Assembly: GCF_004134905.2 (NCBI RefSeq)
Contig: NZ_SDPQ02000004.1
Span: forward strand, 62,001 to 126,000
DNA length: 64,000 bases
Source of the DNA: Aeromicrobium ginsengisoli
GTDB taxonomy: Bacteria; Actinomycetota; Actinomycetes; Propionibacteriales; Nocardioidaceae
Direction of reading: 5' to 3'
Part shown: one piece after another, positions 43,366-52,959 of the stretch
Layout: each line of letters opens with the position of its first letter
Numbering within the stretch: the first letter of the stretch is position 1
Notes under the pieces: generated by a model
Database searches by the model: none
The model's input: the letters and a program-made list of their open reading frames with translations, nothing else
What the model was told of the DNA's origin: nothing
Translations under genes and position numbers: made by a program

Positions 43366-44382
43366 ATGTCGTGGGTCGAGGTCGGATCGCAGCTGTGGTC
43401 GCCGCGTGGCGCCGAACTGGGCATCGGGCCGGACGGTAGGCCAACGACGCCCGTCGTGATTCTCACCGACGGACTATCGGCTCCGTCGAACGACGCGTAT
43501 ACCGAAGAACCTGGCCCGGTCGTGGTCGTCCTCGCGAGCTCGTCCGCCGAGGTGGCTCCGGCACTCGCGGAGCGAGCCGATGTCGTGCTGGTCGAGCGTG
43601 ACCCGGATCGTCGGGCGGTCGCAGTGGCCGATCCCCTGGCATCCGCACGAGCGTTGGCGACCATCGTGTGCGAGCGGCCTACCAGTTCCTTGAGCCTGGT
43701 CTGGTTGCTTCGTTCCGAGTCGTATCGAGACCTTCGTCGCGGACTGGTGGCGGAGTCGGCCACGTACTCGATGCTGCTCGCAGGCGAGGAGTTCCAGCGT
43801 TGGCGCGAGGACCGCCCCCGTCGCTCCCGGGAGCAGGCGGCCACACCCCGCACCCGGGTGTCTCGTGACGGGGACGTGCTGCGCGTGACGCTGACGCATC
43901 CCAGCAGGCGCAATGCTATGGACGCACAGATGCGGGACGAACTGCTGGAGGCGTTGGAGCTCGCTCGCTGGGACGAGTCACTGTCGGTCGTGCTCGACGC
44001 CGACGGGCCCTGTTTCAGCTCAGGCGGTGATCTCGACGAGTTCGCGACCACGCCTGATCCATCGAGAGCTCACCTGATTCGAAGCACAGCCTCGGTGGGC
44101 GGAGTGCTGGCCGAGTTGAGCGGGCGGGTGCTGGTCCGGGTTCATGGCGACTGCTTCGGCGCGGGCGTCGAGTTGCCAGCCTTCGCGGGCCGGGTCGTCG
44201 CTCGTCCCGGGACGACCTTCACGCTGCCGGAGATCTCGATGGGCCTCGTGCCGGGGGCCGGTGGCACGACGAGCATCCCCCGACGGATCGGGCGCCATCG
44301 CACCACTTGGTGGGCGTTGTCAGGCCGAACCCTGGACGCTTCGACAGCACTCACGTGGGGTTTGATCGATGCCACCGAATGA
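43366..44382 (+). CDS. Enoyl-CoA hydratase/isomerase family protein with ~160-residue N-terminal extension
   Basis: 338 residues. The C-terminal ~180 residues have crotonase features: THPSRRNAMDAQM, FSSGGDLDEFATT, RVHGDCFGAGVELPAFAG and FTLPEISMGLVPGAGGTTSIPRRIG. The N-terminal ~155 residues are not similar in an obvious way to known domains, though VVVVLASSSAEVAPALAERADVVLVE looks like a Rossmann-like or degenerate crotonase half. It overlaps the amidohydrolase by 14 bases and is divergent from a CoA transferase. Confidence 0.85.
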   Translation: MSWVEVGSQLWSPRGAELGIGPDGRPTTPVVILTDGLSAPSNDAYTEEPGPVVVVLASSSAEVAPALAERADVVLVERDPDRRAVAVADPLASARALATIVCERPTSSLSLVWLLRSESYRDLRRGLVAESATYSMLLAGEEFQRWREDRPRRSREQAATPRTRVSRDGDVLRVTLTHPSRRNAMDAQMRDELLEALELARWDESLSVVLDADGPCFSSGGDLDEFATTPDPSRAHLIRSTASVGGVLAELSGRVLVRVHGDCFGAGVELPAFAGRVVARPGTTFTLPEISMGLVPGAGGTTSIPRRIGRHRTTWWALSGRTLDASTALTWGLIDATE

Positions 44383-45679
44383 ACCCTGGCTGCTCCGTTC
44401 GGTCGAGGTCGGCACGGATCTTGTGGATTGCCGGATCGCCGAGGGACGGGTTGTCGACGTCGCGGCGGGGCTCGACCCCTTGCCGGGGGAGGGTGTCGTC
44501 GACGGCGCCGGGGGAGCGCTCCTGCCCGGCCTGGCTGACCACCACGTACACGTGCTTGCCATGGCCGCTGCGCGCGCGTCGATCGACCTCGCCGGCGCAA
44601 CCGACCTGGATCATGCGCCGGCTCCTGAAGGATCCGGCTGGTTGCGAGTCGTCGGCGCGGGCAGCGAGCTGACCCGGCACGATATCGATCGCCATTGGGG
44701 CGATCGTCCCGTCAGAGTGCAACACCGCAGCGGAGCGCTCTGGACGCTCTCCACGGCGGCGGTCGAGGTGCTGGCCAAGGGACTCGCGGAGACCGAGCGG
44801 GAATCGGGCCAGCTGTGGCGCGCAGACCGGCGGCTGGGCCATCTGCTGGCCGAGGTCGACGACGGGCTGGATGCACACCTGGCGGACGTCGGTCGCGACT
44901 TGGCGGCGCGTGGTGTCACGCACCTCACCGATGCCACCCCTGACCTGGACGCGAGAGGTCTGGAACGCATCGTGTCCGCGGTCCCACAGCACGTGCTTTC
45001 GATGGCGGAGTCTGGAGGGGGTCCACGCAAGATCGTGCTGCCGGATCACACGGCGATCGATTTCGATGAGTTCCGTGCGACCGTGCGGGCCTGCCATGGT
45101 CAGGGTCGACCCGTAGCAGTGCATGCGGTCACCGCGACCGCCCTGGCTGTCGCCATCGCAGCCTTCGACGAGGTGGGCACGCTGTCCGGCGACCGGATCG
45201 AGCACGCCGCGATCTGTGAGGACGCCGCCGCCGAGCGGCTCGCCGAGCTTGGTCTGACGGTCGTCACCCAGCCCACAGTCTTCGCTCGGCACGGTGCGAA
45301 GTTTCGCCAGGAGAGCGCGCCAGCCGAGCGGCCAGCGCTGTGGCGGCACGCGGGTCTGCTGGCTCGCGGTATCCGAGTAGTCGTGAGCAGCGATGCTCCG
45401 TACGGCGACCCGGATCCCGCCCGGACGCTTCATGCCTGTGCCACCCGACCTGACGAGGGCGTACGAGCGGACGTGGTGCTGGAGTCGTACTTGTTGGAAC
45501 CCAATCGACTCGAGGCTGCCGTGCGCACGGTGGCCCCGGGCGCCGAGGCCAGCCTTTGCCTGCTCGAGGTGCCGATCCGCCACGCGCTGGCGGCTGTCGA
45601 GACCGGCGGCTCGTTGGGTGTTCGCGCCACCTTCATCTCAGGTAAATGTGTGTACGCACGGGATTTCAAATCCTTATAA
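44369..45679 (+). CDS. Amidohydrolase family protein (YtcJ-like)
   Basis: 436 residues. The metal-binding His-x-His is in GLADHHVHVLAMA near residue 58; AVHAVTATALAVAIAAFDEV, RIEHAAICED and VVVSSDAPYGDPDP provide the later His and Asp ligands typical of amidohydrolases with an exo-acting (YtcJ) layout. It hydrolyses an amide, lactam or similar bond in the cytoplasm. It is coupled to the upstream hydratase by overlap, so a ring-opening step in the same pathway is likely. Confidence 0.88.
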   Translation: MPPNEPWLLRSVEVGTDLVDCRIAEGRVVDVAAGLDPLPGEGVVDGAGGALLPGLADHHVHVLAMAAARASIDLAGATDLDHAPAPEGSGWLRVVGAGSELTRHDIDRHWGDRPVRVQHRSGALWTLSTAAVEVLAKGLAETERESGQLWRADRRLGHLLAEVDDGLDAHLADVGRDLAARGVTHLTDATPDLDARGLERIVSAVPQHVLSMAESGGGPRKIVLPDHTAIDFDEFRATVRACHGQGRPVAVHAVTATALAVAIAAFDEVGTLSGDRIEHAAICEDAAAERLAELGLTVVTQPTVFARHGAKFRQESAPAERPALWRHAGLLARGIRVVVSSDAPYGDPDPARTLHACATRPDEGVRADVVLESYLLEPNRLEAAVRTVAPGAEASLCLLEVPIRHALAAVETGGSLGVRATFISGKCVYARDFKSL

Positions 45680-45691
45680 GGACTATATACT
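45670..45691 (+). promoter_or_regulatory. Promoter region with weak operator palindrome (TCCTTATAAGGA)
   Basis: TCCTTATAAGGA is a perfect 12-base palindrome and the 14-mer starting at 45670 matches 11 of 14 positions of ATCYTTGCAARGAT. A -10-like TATACT lies at 45686-45691. It overlaps the end of the amidohydrolase gene and precedes the thioesterase gene. Confidence 0.5.
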
Positions 45692-45853
45692 TTTAAAAGT
45701 CAAATTGGTATGCTTGCGACTTCGAGAGTGCATGTCGACGGGCGAGGAGTTAGTCGTGGGGAGACCGACCGGCACTGGACCCGTCAGGACGAGAGCGCTC
45801 CACCTCTCGTGAGCGCGACTTTCGAGGCATCATCTTCTGCCGAGCCGGAAGCC

Positions 45854-46696
45854 ATGAGGAGCTTGTCGGGCATCCTCCGGCTGGATCAACTCGAACCGAC
45901 CACGTTCCGCGCCGATGCCCGACACGGCGTGGCCGGGAGGGTTTTCGGCGGGGAGGTCGCGGCGCAAGCCGTGATGGCCGCGACGGCCACCGTGGCACCT
46001 GGCCGGCTGCTTCATTCGGTTCACACGTACTTCTTGCTGCCTGGTGACTCGTCGGTCCCGGTGATCTATTTCGTTCGTACCGAGCGCGACGGCGGCACGT
46101 TCAGCAACCGCTCGGTCGCGGCCCACCAGCATGGCCGTGTCATCTTCACGATGACGGCCTCGTTCCAAGTGCCCCGCCACGGAGTGGCACATCAGGTGCC
46201 CAGCCTCCGCGCCCCATCGCCCGATGTCGTGCCGGTGCCCGCGGTGACCTTCGCCCAAGACAAGGCGACGACCGACTGGCTCGACGGGCTGATGAGCCGC
46301 ATCCCGGTCGAGCTCCGGTTTCCTGAGGACTTCGAGCGCAACGCGCAGCCGGTGCGCTCCCAGCCGTTCACGCGGGCATGGATGCGCTCCGCCGAGCGGT
46401 TGGCCGACGACCCTTCGGTGCAGGCGGCCGCCGTCGTGTACCTGTCTGACCTCCTGATGCTCTCGACAGCGCTCGTACCTCACGGGATCGCGATCGATGA
46501 CCCCGGCGTCCTGTTCGCCACGGTCGACCACACGGTGTGGTTCCACGCGCCTTGCCGCGCCGACGACTGGTTCATGTACGAGGTCGAAAGCGACTGGGCC
46601 GGAAGCGGTCGCGCGCTGTGCCGCGGTCGAGTCTTCGACCAGAACGGTCAGCTGTGCGCCACCACCATGCAAGAAGGAGCCATCCGCGTTTCATAG
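45854..46696 (+). CDS. tesB: Acyl-CoA thioesterase II (TesB-like)
   Basis: 280 residues from ATG 45854, the usual TesB length; longer frames from GTG 45809 or ATG 45710 are possible but add sequence not seen in the family. Both hotdog domains are recognised: VFGGEVAAQAVMAATATV with HTYFLLPGD, and the second with LSDLLMLSTALVPHG, DHTVWFHAPCRADDWFMYE and GRVFDQNGQLCATTMQEGAIR. It hydrolyses acyl-CoA, possibly to release CoA from dead-end products. The 174-base upstream gap holds its promoter. Confidence 0.9.
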   Translation: MRSLSGILRLDQLEPTTFRADARHGVAGRVFGGEVAAQAVMAATATVAPGRLLHSVHTYFLLPGDSSVPVIYFVRTERDGGTFSNRSVAAHQHGRVIFTMTASFQVPRHGVAHQVPSLRAPSPDVVPVPAVTFAQDKATTDWLDGLMSRIPVELRFPEDFERNAQPVRSQPFTRAWMRSAERLADDPSVQAAAVVYLSDLLMLSTALVPHGIAIDDPGVLFATVDHTVWFHAPCRADDWFMYEVESDWAGSGRALCRGRVFDQNGQLCATTMQEGAIRVS

Positions 46697-46753
46697 TCCC
46701 GTAGCCACAGCGTCGGGATCCTCGTCATGTGCACACCCAGAAAGGTATTTCGT

Positions 46754-48504
<1,751 letters not shown>

Positions 48505-48532
48505 CATTCGAGCACGGAGCTCGAGGTCGCCG

Positions 48533-49654
48533 ATGAAGACGCGTGGCGCCGTGGTTGTTGCTCCAGGGCGACCTTATGAGGTCGTTGACCTGGTGCTGGA
48601 TGAGCCGCGGGCCCGCGAGGTTGTGGTCAAGATGTCAGCATCGGGCATCTGCCATTCGGATGACCATCTCGCCACGGGAGACCTGCAGGTCCAGACCTAT
48701 CCGTTCTGTGGTGGGCACGAGGGATCCGGCGTCGTGGTGGCCCTTGGAACAGACGTCACCGAGGTCGAGGTGGACGACCACGTCGTGTTCTCGTTCGTCC
48801 CGGCGTGCGGCAGGTGCAGGTGGTGCGCGGCCGGCCAGCAGAATCTCTGCGACCTTGGGGCGCACGCTCTGAGTGGGTGCCGTCCAGATGATCCCTCGAC
48901 GTGGCGGGTGCATACGCCGGATGGCCGACCGGTGGGGCAGATGAGCTCGATCGGTACGTTCTCCGAGCACACAGTTGTCAACGTCGCGTCGGTCATCAAG
49001 GTTGACCGGGACCTGCCGCTACACGTCATCTGCCTACTCGGTTGCTGTGTCAGCACCGGCTGGGGTAGCTCCGTCAACGATGCTCGGGTCGAGCCGGGCG
49101 ACACGATCATCGTCATGGGTCTCGGTGGCATCGGGATGAACGCCGTTCAGGGCGCTCGGCATGCCGGAGCTGGGTGTGTGATCGGCGTCGATCCTGTGGC
49201 GATGAAGCGGACGTTGGCGAGCGATTTCGGCGCGACTCACGCAGTCGCCTCGATGCAAGAAGCTGGCCGACTGGCGCGCTCGCGTACTGATGGTCAAGGC
49301 GCCGACAAGGCCGTCATCGCAGTCGGCGTCCTCGCTGGAGATCACTTGGCAGAGGCATTGTCGACCGTGCGCAAAGGGGGCACCGTGGTCATCACGAGTG
49401 TCGCTCCGATGACCGATCTCGGCGCCCCCATCAGCCTCTTCCAGGTGGCCATGCTGCACCAACGGATTCAAGGATCCATCTACGGAGGTTGCAATCCGAG
49501 GCGCGACATTCCACGCCAGGTACAGATGTATCGCGACGGCCAACTGATCCTTGACGAGCTCGTGACCAAGACGTACTCCCTTGACGACATCGGTCAGGGA
49601 TTCGCCGATCTTCGTTCTGGGCTCAACTTGCGTGGTGTGGTCACGTTCAACTGA
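48533..49654 (+). CDS. NDMA-dependent, mycofactocin-associated zinc alcohol dehydrogenase
   Basis: 373 residues. Catalytic zinc ligands are C40 (ASGICHSDDH), H62-E63 (GGHEGSG) and a Cys near 172 (LLGCCVSTGWG); structural zinc cysteines are C92, C95, C98, C106. The cofactor motif is VMGLGGIGMNAVQGA. The opening MKTRGAVVVAPGRPYEV and the ACGRCRWCAAGQQNLCDLGA block are typical of the NDMA-dependent Rxyl_3153-like subfamily, which keeps its nicotinamide bound and re-oxidises through mycofactocin. It oxidises a primary alcohol of the catabolised compound. Confidence 0.92.
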   Translation: MKTRGAVVVAPGRPYEVVDLVLDEPRAREVVVKMSASGICHSDDHLATGDLQVQTYPFCGGHEGSGVVVALGTDVTEVEVDDHVVFSFVPACGRCRWCAAGQQNLCDLGAHALSGCRPDDPSTWRVHTPDGRPVGQMSSIGTFSEHTVVNVASVIKVDRDLPLHVICLLGCCVSTGWGSSVNDARVEPGDTIIVMGLGGIGMNAVQGARHAGAGCVIGVDPVAMKRTLASDFGATHAVASMQEAGRLARSRTDGQGADKAVIAVGVLAGDHLAEALSTVRKGGTVVITSVAPMTDLGAPISLFQVAMLHQRIQGSIYGGCNPRRDIPRQVQMYRDGQLILDELVTKTYSLDDIGQGFADLRSGLNLRGVVTFN

Positions 49655-49726
49655 CGATGCCGCCGGACGGCGCCATCAGATCACGGCTTGGCCCCGGCCC
49701 GACTCGACAGCCAATTGGAGGATGAA

Positions 49727-50053
49727 ATGGAGCCGTACGAGGTCATCGACATGTCCGTCGTGTCGTGCGCACACGGTGGTCACGTGAGAGCGGTGACAGT
49801 CTCCGATGGTGCAGCGCGAAGTGTCCGTGAGTGGACCGTTCCAGAGATCTGGACCGCGATCTACCAAGGGCAGGTGTTCCTCGTCCGTGATCCATCGCAG
49901 CAGGGAGCGCGGGTGGTTGCCACGGAGTACTGCCGTTGTGGATGGGGGACTCTCCGCACCATCGACTCCGAGGCCACCGAAGGTGACCTCATCCCGTCGC
50001 GATCCAGGATGAACGCCCAAGGTCTACAGCACACTCAGTCGCGGGGTCACTGA
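49727..50053 (+). CDS. DUF3892-like small protein
   Basis: 108 residues from ATG 49727, which has GGAGG eight bases upstream (an earlier in-frame ATG 49688 lacks a site). The central part, CAHGGHVRAVTVSDG followed by WTVPEIWTAIYQG and QVFLVRDP, resembles DUF3892 proteins, small beta-rich proteins of unknown function. YCRCGWGTLRTI has a Cys pair that could bind metal. It precedes the next hydratase by two bases and so is co-transcribed with it. Confidence 0.75.
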   Translation: MEPYEVIDMSVVSCAHGGHVRAVTVSDGAARSVREWTVPEIWTAIYQGQVFLVRDPSQQGARVVATEYCRCGWGTLRTIDSEATEGDLIPSRSRMNAQGLQHTQSRGH

Positions 50054-50055
50054 CG

Positions 50056-50811
50056 GTGATGGAGTCGCTCAGCCTTTCGATTCACGATGGCATCGCCCAT
50101 CTTCGGTTGACCCGTCCCGACCGTTCGAACGCGTTCGATCTGGCGGGCGCTCACGCGTTCGACGCTGCGGTTCGCAGGATCGAGCGGGACGACGATGCGC
50201 GAGTCGTCCTGCTCAGTGGGGCTGGATCAAGGTTCTGTGCCGGAGGGGATGTCTCAAGTATGATCGCCGCCGAGAACAGAGGGGCGTACGTCCGGGATCT
50301 CGCGGATACCCTCGACGCGGCCTTGCAGCGCTTGGACTCCATGACCAAGCCGACAGTCGTGGCGGTGCAGGGTGCGGTTGCGGGTGCTGGGATCGGCGTG
50401 ATGCTTGCGGGCGACCTGATCGTGGCTGAGCGGGCAACGAAGTTCGTCACGGCCTACGCCGGAATCGGGCTCACGCCCGACTGCGGAGTTTCGTGGTTGC
50501 TTCCGCGGGCCGTTGGGCAAATGCGAGCCTTGCAGATGATCCTGACACCGACCGTGGTCGATGGCGAGACTGCGTTGTCATGGGGCCTGGTCAGCGAAGT
50601 CGTGGGCACAGATGCACTGGCCCGCGCTGAGGAACTTGCGCGCTCGCTCGCAGCCGGCCCCGCGGAGGCACTGGGACACGCACGTCGTTTGTTGCGGACG
50701 TCATGGTCTGTCGATCGCGCGACGGGCGGCGCGGAAGAGACGCGAACCATCGAGCGGGCCATCCTCTCTCCCGAAGCAGCGGCGTTGATCGATGCCTTCG
50801 GTAGAGGTTGA
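50056..50811 (+). CDS. Enoyl-CoA hydratase/isomerase family protein
   Basis: 251 residues from GTG 50056 (or the adjacent ATG 50059). Crotonase motifs: TRPDRSNAFDLAGAH, FCAGGDVSSMIAAENRG, AVAGAGIGVMLAGDLIVAE and GIGLTPDCGVSWLLPRAVG, resembling PaaG-like 1,2-epoxyphenylacetyl-CoA isomerases/enoyl-CoA isomerases (Asp in TPDCG). It ends the plus-strand cluster that started at 43366. Confidence 0.9.
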   Translation: MMESLSLSIHDGIAHLRLTRPDRSNAFDLAGAHAFDAAVRRIERDDDARVVLLSGAGSRFCAGGDVSSMIAAENRGAYVRDLADTLDAALQRLDSMTKPTVVAVQGAVAGAGIGVMLAGDLIVAERATKFVTAYAGIGLTPDCGVSWLLPRAVGQMRALQMILTPTVVDGETALSWGLVSEVVGTDALARAEELARSLAAGPAEALGHARRLLRTSWSVDRATGGAEETRTIERAILSPEAAALIDAFGRG

Positions 50812-51060
50812 ATCCTGAACGCGGAGGGCGCAAGCACATCGTGAATACACACGTTCGTAGGTCATAAGTCTCCTGCTGAGGTTCGCCTGCGCTCATGCAT
50901 CGACTCCGGAAGGTCGTCGATCAGCCAGGCGGTCGCGGTGAGAGCTGGGTTCCAGCTTTGGGCCGGGCGCTCTACGTGTGCCCCCGGCGCACCCCCGCGG
51001 CGCAATCGCGGGCACCGTTGCCACAGATACGACTGAAATCACAGGCAGAAACTCCATCCT

Positions 51061-51130
51061 GCGTCACTTGTAATGAGGATGTCGCGGGTTCGAATCGTGT
51101 CGGAGGCTCAGGGAATTTCGGGTCCGGACT
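51061..51130 (+). repeat. tRNA-Thr(TGT)-3'-half-like sequence, copy 1
   Basis: GTCACTTGTAATGAGG at 51063-51078 resembles an anticodon arm with anticodon TGT; GGGTTCGAATC at 51086-51096 is a T-loop; CGGAGGC at 51101-51107 is an acceptor-like 3' strand. The 5' half (D-arm, 5' acceptor strand) is missing and the T-stem is mispaired, so this is a fragment, not a working tRNA. A 32-base block (51076-51107) is 29/32 identical to 54508-54539. It lies in the 352-base gene-free stretch 50812-51163, where nothing else was recognised. Confidence 0.7.
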
Positions 51131-51163
51131 GCGCAATCAGGTGATGGCTGCCGCATTCTGAAG

Positions 51164-51571
51164 TCATTCTTGTTCCGCGAAGACTTCCGCCGCGATCTGG
51201 TAGCACTCGAAGGCTCGCGCAACGCCGCCGTACACGGCGATCTGGATGAAGACTTCAACGATCTCTTCTTTTGTTGCGCCGGAGTTCAGTGCGATACGCA
51301 GCTGTCCCCGCAACGGCTCCAACGTGCCTAGCGTTGCGGCTACCGTCACGGAGACAAGTGCTCGGGTCCGGACATCGAGATGCTCATCTCGCGGCCACAC
51401 GTCGCCGAACGCGTGGACCGTGGCGATCCGCTTGAAGTCCTCGGAATTGGCAGGTTCGCTCGGTGTGCTCTGGAGGAACCGCTCCAGGCGGAAGCCGAGA
51501 AGCGCCTCAGCATTGTCGAGAGCTTGTGCGAAGGGTGCGTGAGAGTCGTTCTGATCAGGTTGATCGGACAT
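51164..51571 (-). CDS. Carboxymuconolactone decarboxylase/AhpD-like family protein
   Basis: 135 residues. The CMD-type helical core is recognisable: DEHLDVRTRALVSVTVAATLG followed by GQLRIALNSGATKEEIVEVFIQIAVYGGVARAFE, matching the 4-carboxymuconolactone decarboxylase family pattern, without the AhpD C-x-x-C. The role is probably a lyase or isomerase on a small acid. It lies 51 bases after the TetR gene on the same strand, so it is under the same operators at 52.26-52.33 kb. Confidence 0.9.
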   Translation of the reverse strand: MSDQPDQNDSHAPFAQALDNAEALLGFRLERFLQSTPSEPANSEDFKRIATVHAFGDVWPRDEHLDVRTRALVSVTVAATLGTLEPLRGQLRIALNSGATKEEIVEVFIQIAVYGGVARAFECYQIAAEVFAEQE

Positions 51572-51622
51572 GGCTGTCTACCTCCGTTGCGAGCAGTGAT
51601 GTGCGAGTCGACTGAAGAAATC

Positions 51623-52252
51623 TCATTGGCCTGTCTCCATCCTTGTGCTGGTTCCGCCGATTCCCTCGATCAGACTCGTCGCCACATTCTGGGCGTCCTC
51701 GAAAGGTTGGGTGTCATTGAGTGAGGCGGACATGGCGCGAGCGCCTTCGAAGAGCACGGCGAGTTGCCGGCCCACGGCCTCGGGGTCGTGAGCACCCGCT
51801 TCGGCGGCGGTTTCGATCAAGCGAGCGATGAAGGACCTCTTGTGGTGTTCGACCAGTGCTGCGACGTCGGGCATGGTTCCGGCTGTCTCCACGGCGGCGT
51901 TGTGCATGGGACAGCCGCGTAGGACGGTGTTCGGCTTGGGGTCATCCGGCCGCACGGAGAACAGGGCAAGAAGGCGTTCGCGGGCGCTGATGTCGCGACG
52001 CTCCAGCATGGTTTCGACGTGCAGCGGGCCATCAGGTTCCGATTCGAGCCGTCGCAGGTACGCGCTGACGAGCGCCTCCTTGCTCGAAAAGTGCTGGTAG
52101 AGAGTGCGGGTCGACACGTGGGCGGCATTCGTCAGTCCTGCGATGCCGGTCGCGTGGATTCCGTCGCGCGCGAAGAGCTCGACTGTGGTGCGCAGGATCC
52201 GCTCCTGCGCACCACGGCCTCCCTTGGAGGCGCCTTCTGGTGGGTGCGGCAT
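51623..52252 (-). CDS. TetR-family transcriptional regulator
   Basis: 209 residues. The N-terminal TetR domain reads ILRTTVELFARDGIHATGI and VSTRTLYQHFSSKEALVSAYL, with the recognition helix in STRTLYQHF. The remainder is an all-helical effector domain with GCPMHNAAVE, as in the TetR_C class near CMD proteins. A -10-like TATACT lies six bases upstream of ATG 52252, implying a leaderless transcript, and an operator overlaps that box, indicating autoregulation. Confidence 0.92.
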   Translation of the reverse strand: MPHPPEGASKGGRGAQERILRTTVELFARDGIHATGIAGLTNAAHVSTRTLYQHFSSKEALVSAYLRRLESEPDGPLHVETMLERRDISARERLLALFSVRPDDPKPNTVLRGCPMHNAAVETAGTMPDVAALVEHHKRSFIARLIETAAEAGAHDPEAVGRQLAVLFEGARAMSASLNDTQPFEDAQNVATSLIEGIGGTSTRMETGQ

Positions 52253-52257
52253 GCGTT

Positions 52258-52277
52258 AAGTATAGCGATCGTTTTAC
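52258..52277. promoter_or_regulatory. TetR operator, copy 1 (overlaps tetR -10 box)
   Basis: The complement reads GTAAAACGATCGCTATACTT. It matches 17 of 20 bases of the second site, in inverted orientation. It covers the tetR -10 box (52259-52264). Confidence 0.75.
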
Positions 52278-52310
52278 CTCGGACGAATTGGCTGCTACCC
52301 TCGAGTCAAG

Positions 52311-52330
52311 GTAAAGCGATCACTGTACTT
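52311..52330. promoter_or_regulatory. TetR operator, copy 2 (in front of divergent operon)
   Basis: GTAAAGCGATCACTGTACTT, 17/20 identical to the complement of copy 1; the centres are 53 bases apart. A -10-like TGTACT at 52324-52329 drives the DUF302/amidase genes. Confidence 0.75.
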
Positions 52331-52382
52331 TGAACCTTGACGAGCGCGCTTCCGCCTCGCAACAAGGAAGGAATCGAGATCC

Positions 52383-52928
52383 ATGTCCACTCAGAACGCT
52401 GTCTCAACACCCCATGAGGTCATCCGGTGGTCGATTGATACAGAAGCGTCCTTTGCCGACTTCCGGGACCGGTACGAGGCAGCTGTGCCGGTCGTGGATC
52501 TCCAACGGATGGCTCAACTGCGCGCCGAGCACGCTAGCTGGGACATCGTGATGGCTGCTGCCGCGGAGAACGCGCCACACGGCTTCATGCGGTTCTGGGG
52601 CAGCGATGTCAGTGAGCTCATGCAGCTCGCGGGTGATTCTGGCGCCTGCGTCACCTACCTGATGGGAAATCACACGATTGCCGAACGTATGTATCGGCAT
52701 GATCCGGCAGTGATGCTGTACGCCCCGTTGCGGACGACGATTCACCTCGACGAGCAGGGTCTGACCCGGTTCTCGATCGATCAACCCAGCACCCGATTTG
52801 GCAGCTTCGACGCCCCGGAGATCGCTGCTGTCGGAGCAGAGCTGGATCGCAAGGTCGCCGATCTCCTCGAGCTCCTGAACGTTCGGGTTCCAGCTGCCTT
52901 GACTGCCGCTCCCGGTTCCCAGATGTGA
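52383..52928 (+). CDS. DUF302-domain protein
   Basis: 181 residues. The C-terminal half (ERMYRHDPAVMLYAPLRTTIHLDEQGLTRF-type region; key residues M-Y-R-H-D-P and D-Q-P-S at SIDQPSTRFGSF, then GAELDRKVADLLELL) fits the DUF302/TTHA1732-like fold, small alpha/beta proteins of unknown function. There is no signal peptide or membrane segment. It is expressed from the divergent promoter regulated by TetR and precedes an amidase by 31 bases. Confidence 0.8.
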   Translation: MSTQNAVSTPHEVIRWSIDTEASFADFRDRYEAAVPVVDLQRMAQLRAEHASWDIVMAAAAENAPHGFMRFWGSDVSELMQLAGDSGACVTYLMGNHTIAERMYRHDPAVMLYAPLRTTIHLDEQGLTRFSIDQPSTRFGSFDAPEIAAVGAELDRKVADLLELLNVRVPAALTAAPGSQM

Positions 52929-52959
52929 TCCCGAGACGACCAAGCCCAGAGAGGTACTC

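Noticed and set aside
10612-45683. KstR or KstR2 operators as explanation of the palindromes
   Set aside because: The sites do not match the KstR core A-A-C-n-n-G-T-T or the KstR2 A-A-G-C-A-A-G-n-n-C-T-T-G-C-T-T pattern; the centre T-T-G-C-A-A is flanked differently.
51061-51110. A complete tRNA-Thr gene
   Set aside because: No D-arm or 5' acceptor strand is present upstream, the T-stem has mispairs and no CCA-like end follows; only a 3'-half fragment remains.
50895-51161. An 88-residue open frame in the gene-free gap
   Set aside because: Its second half is the translated tRNA-like fragment and it has no ribosome-binding site or recognisable fold.
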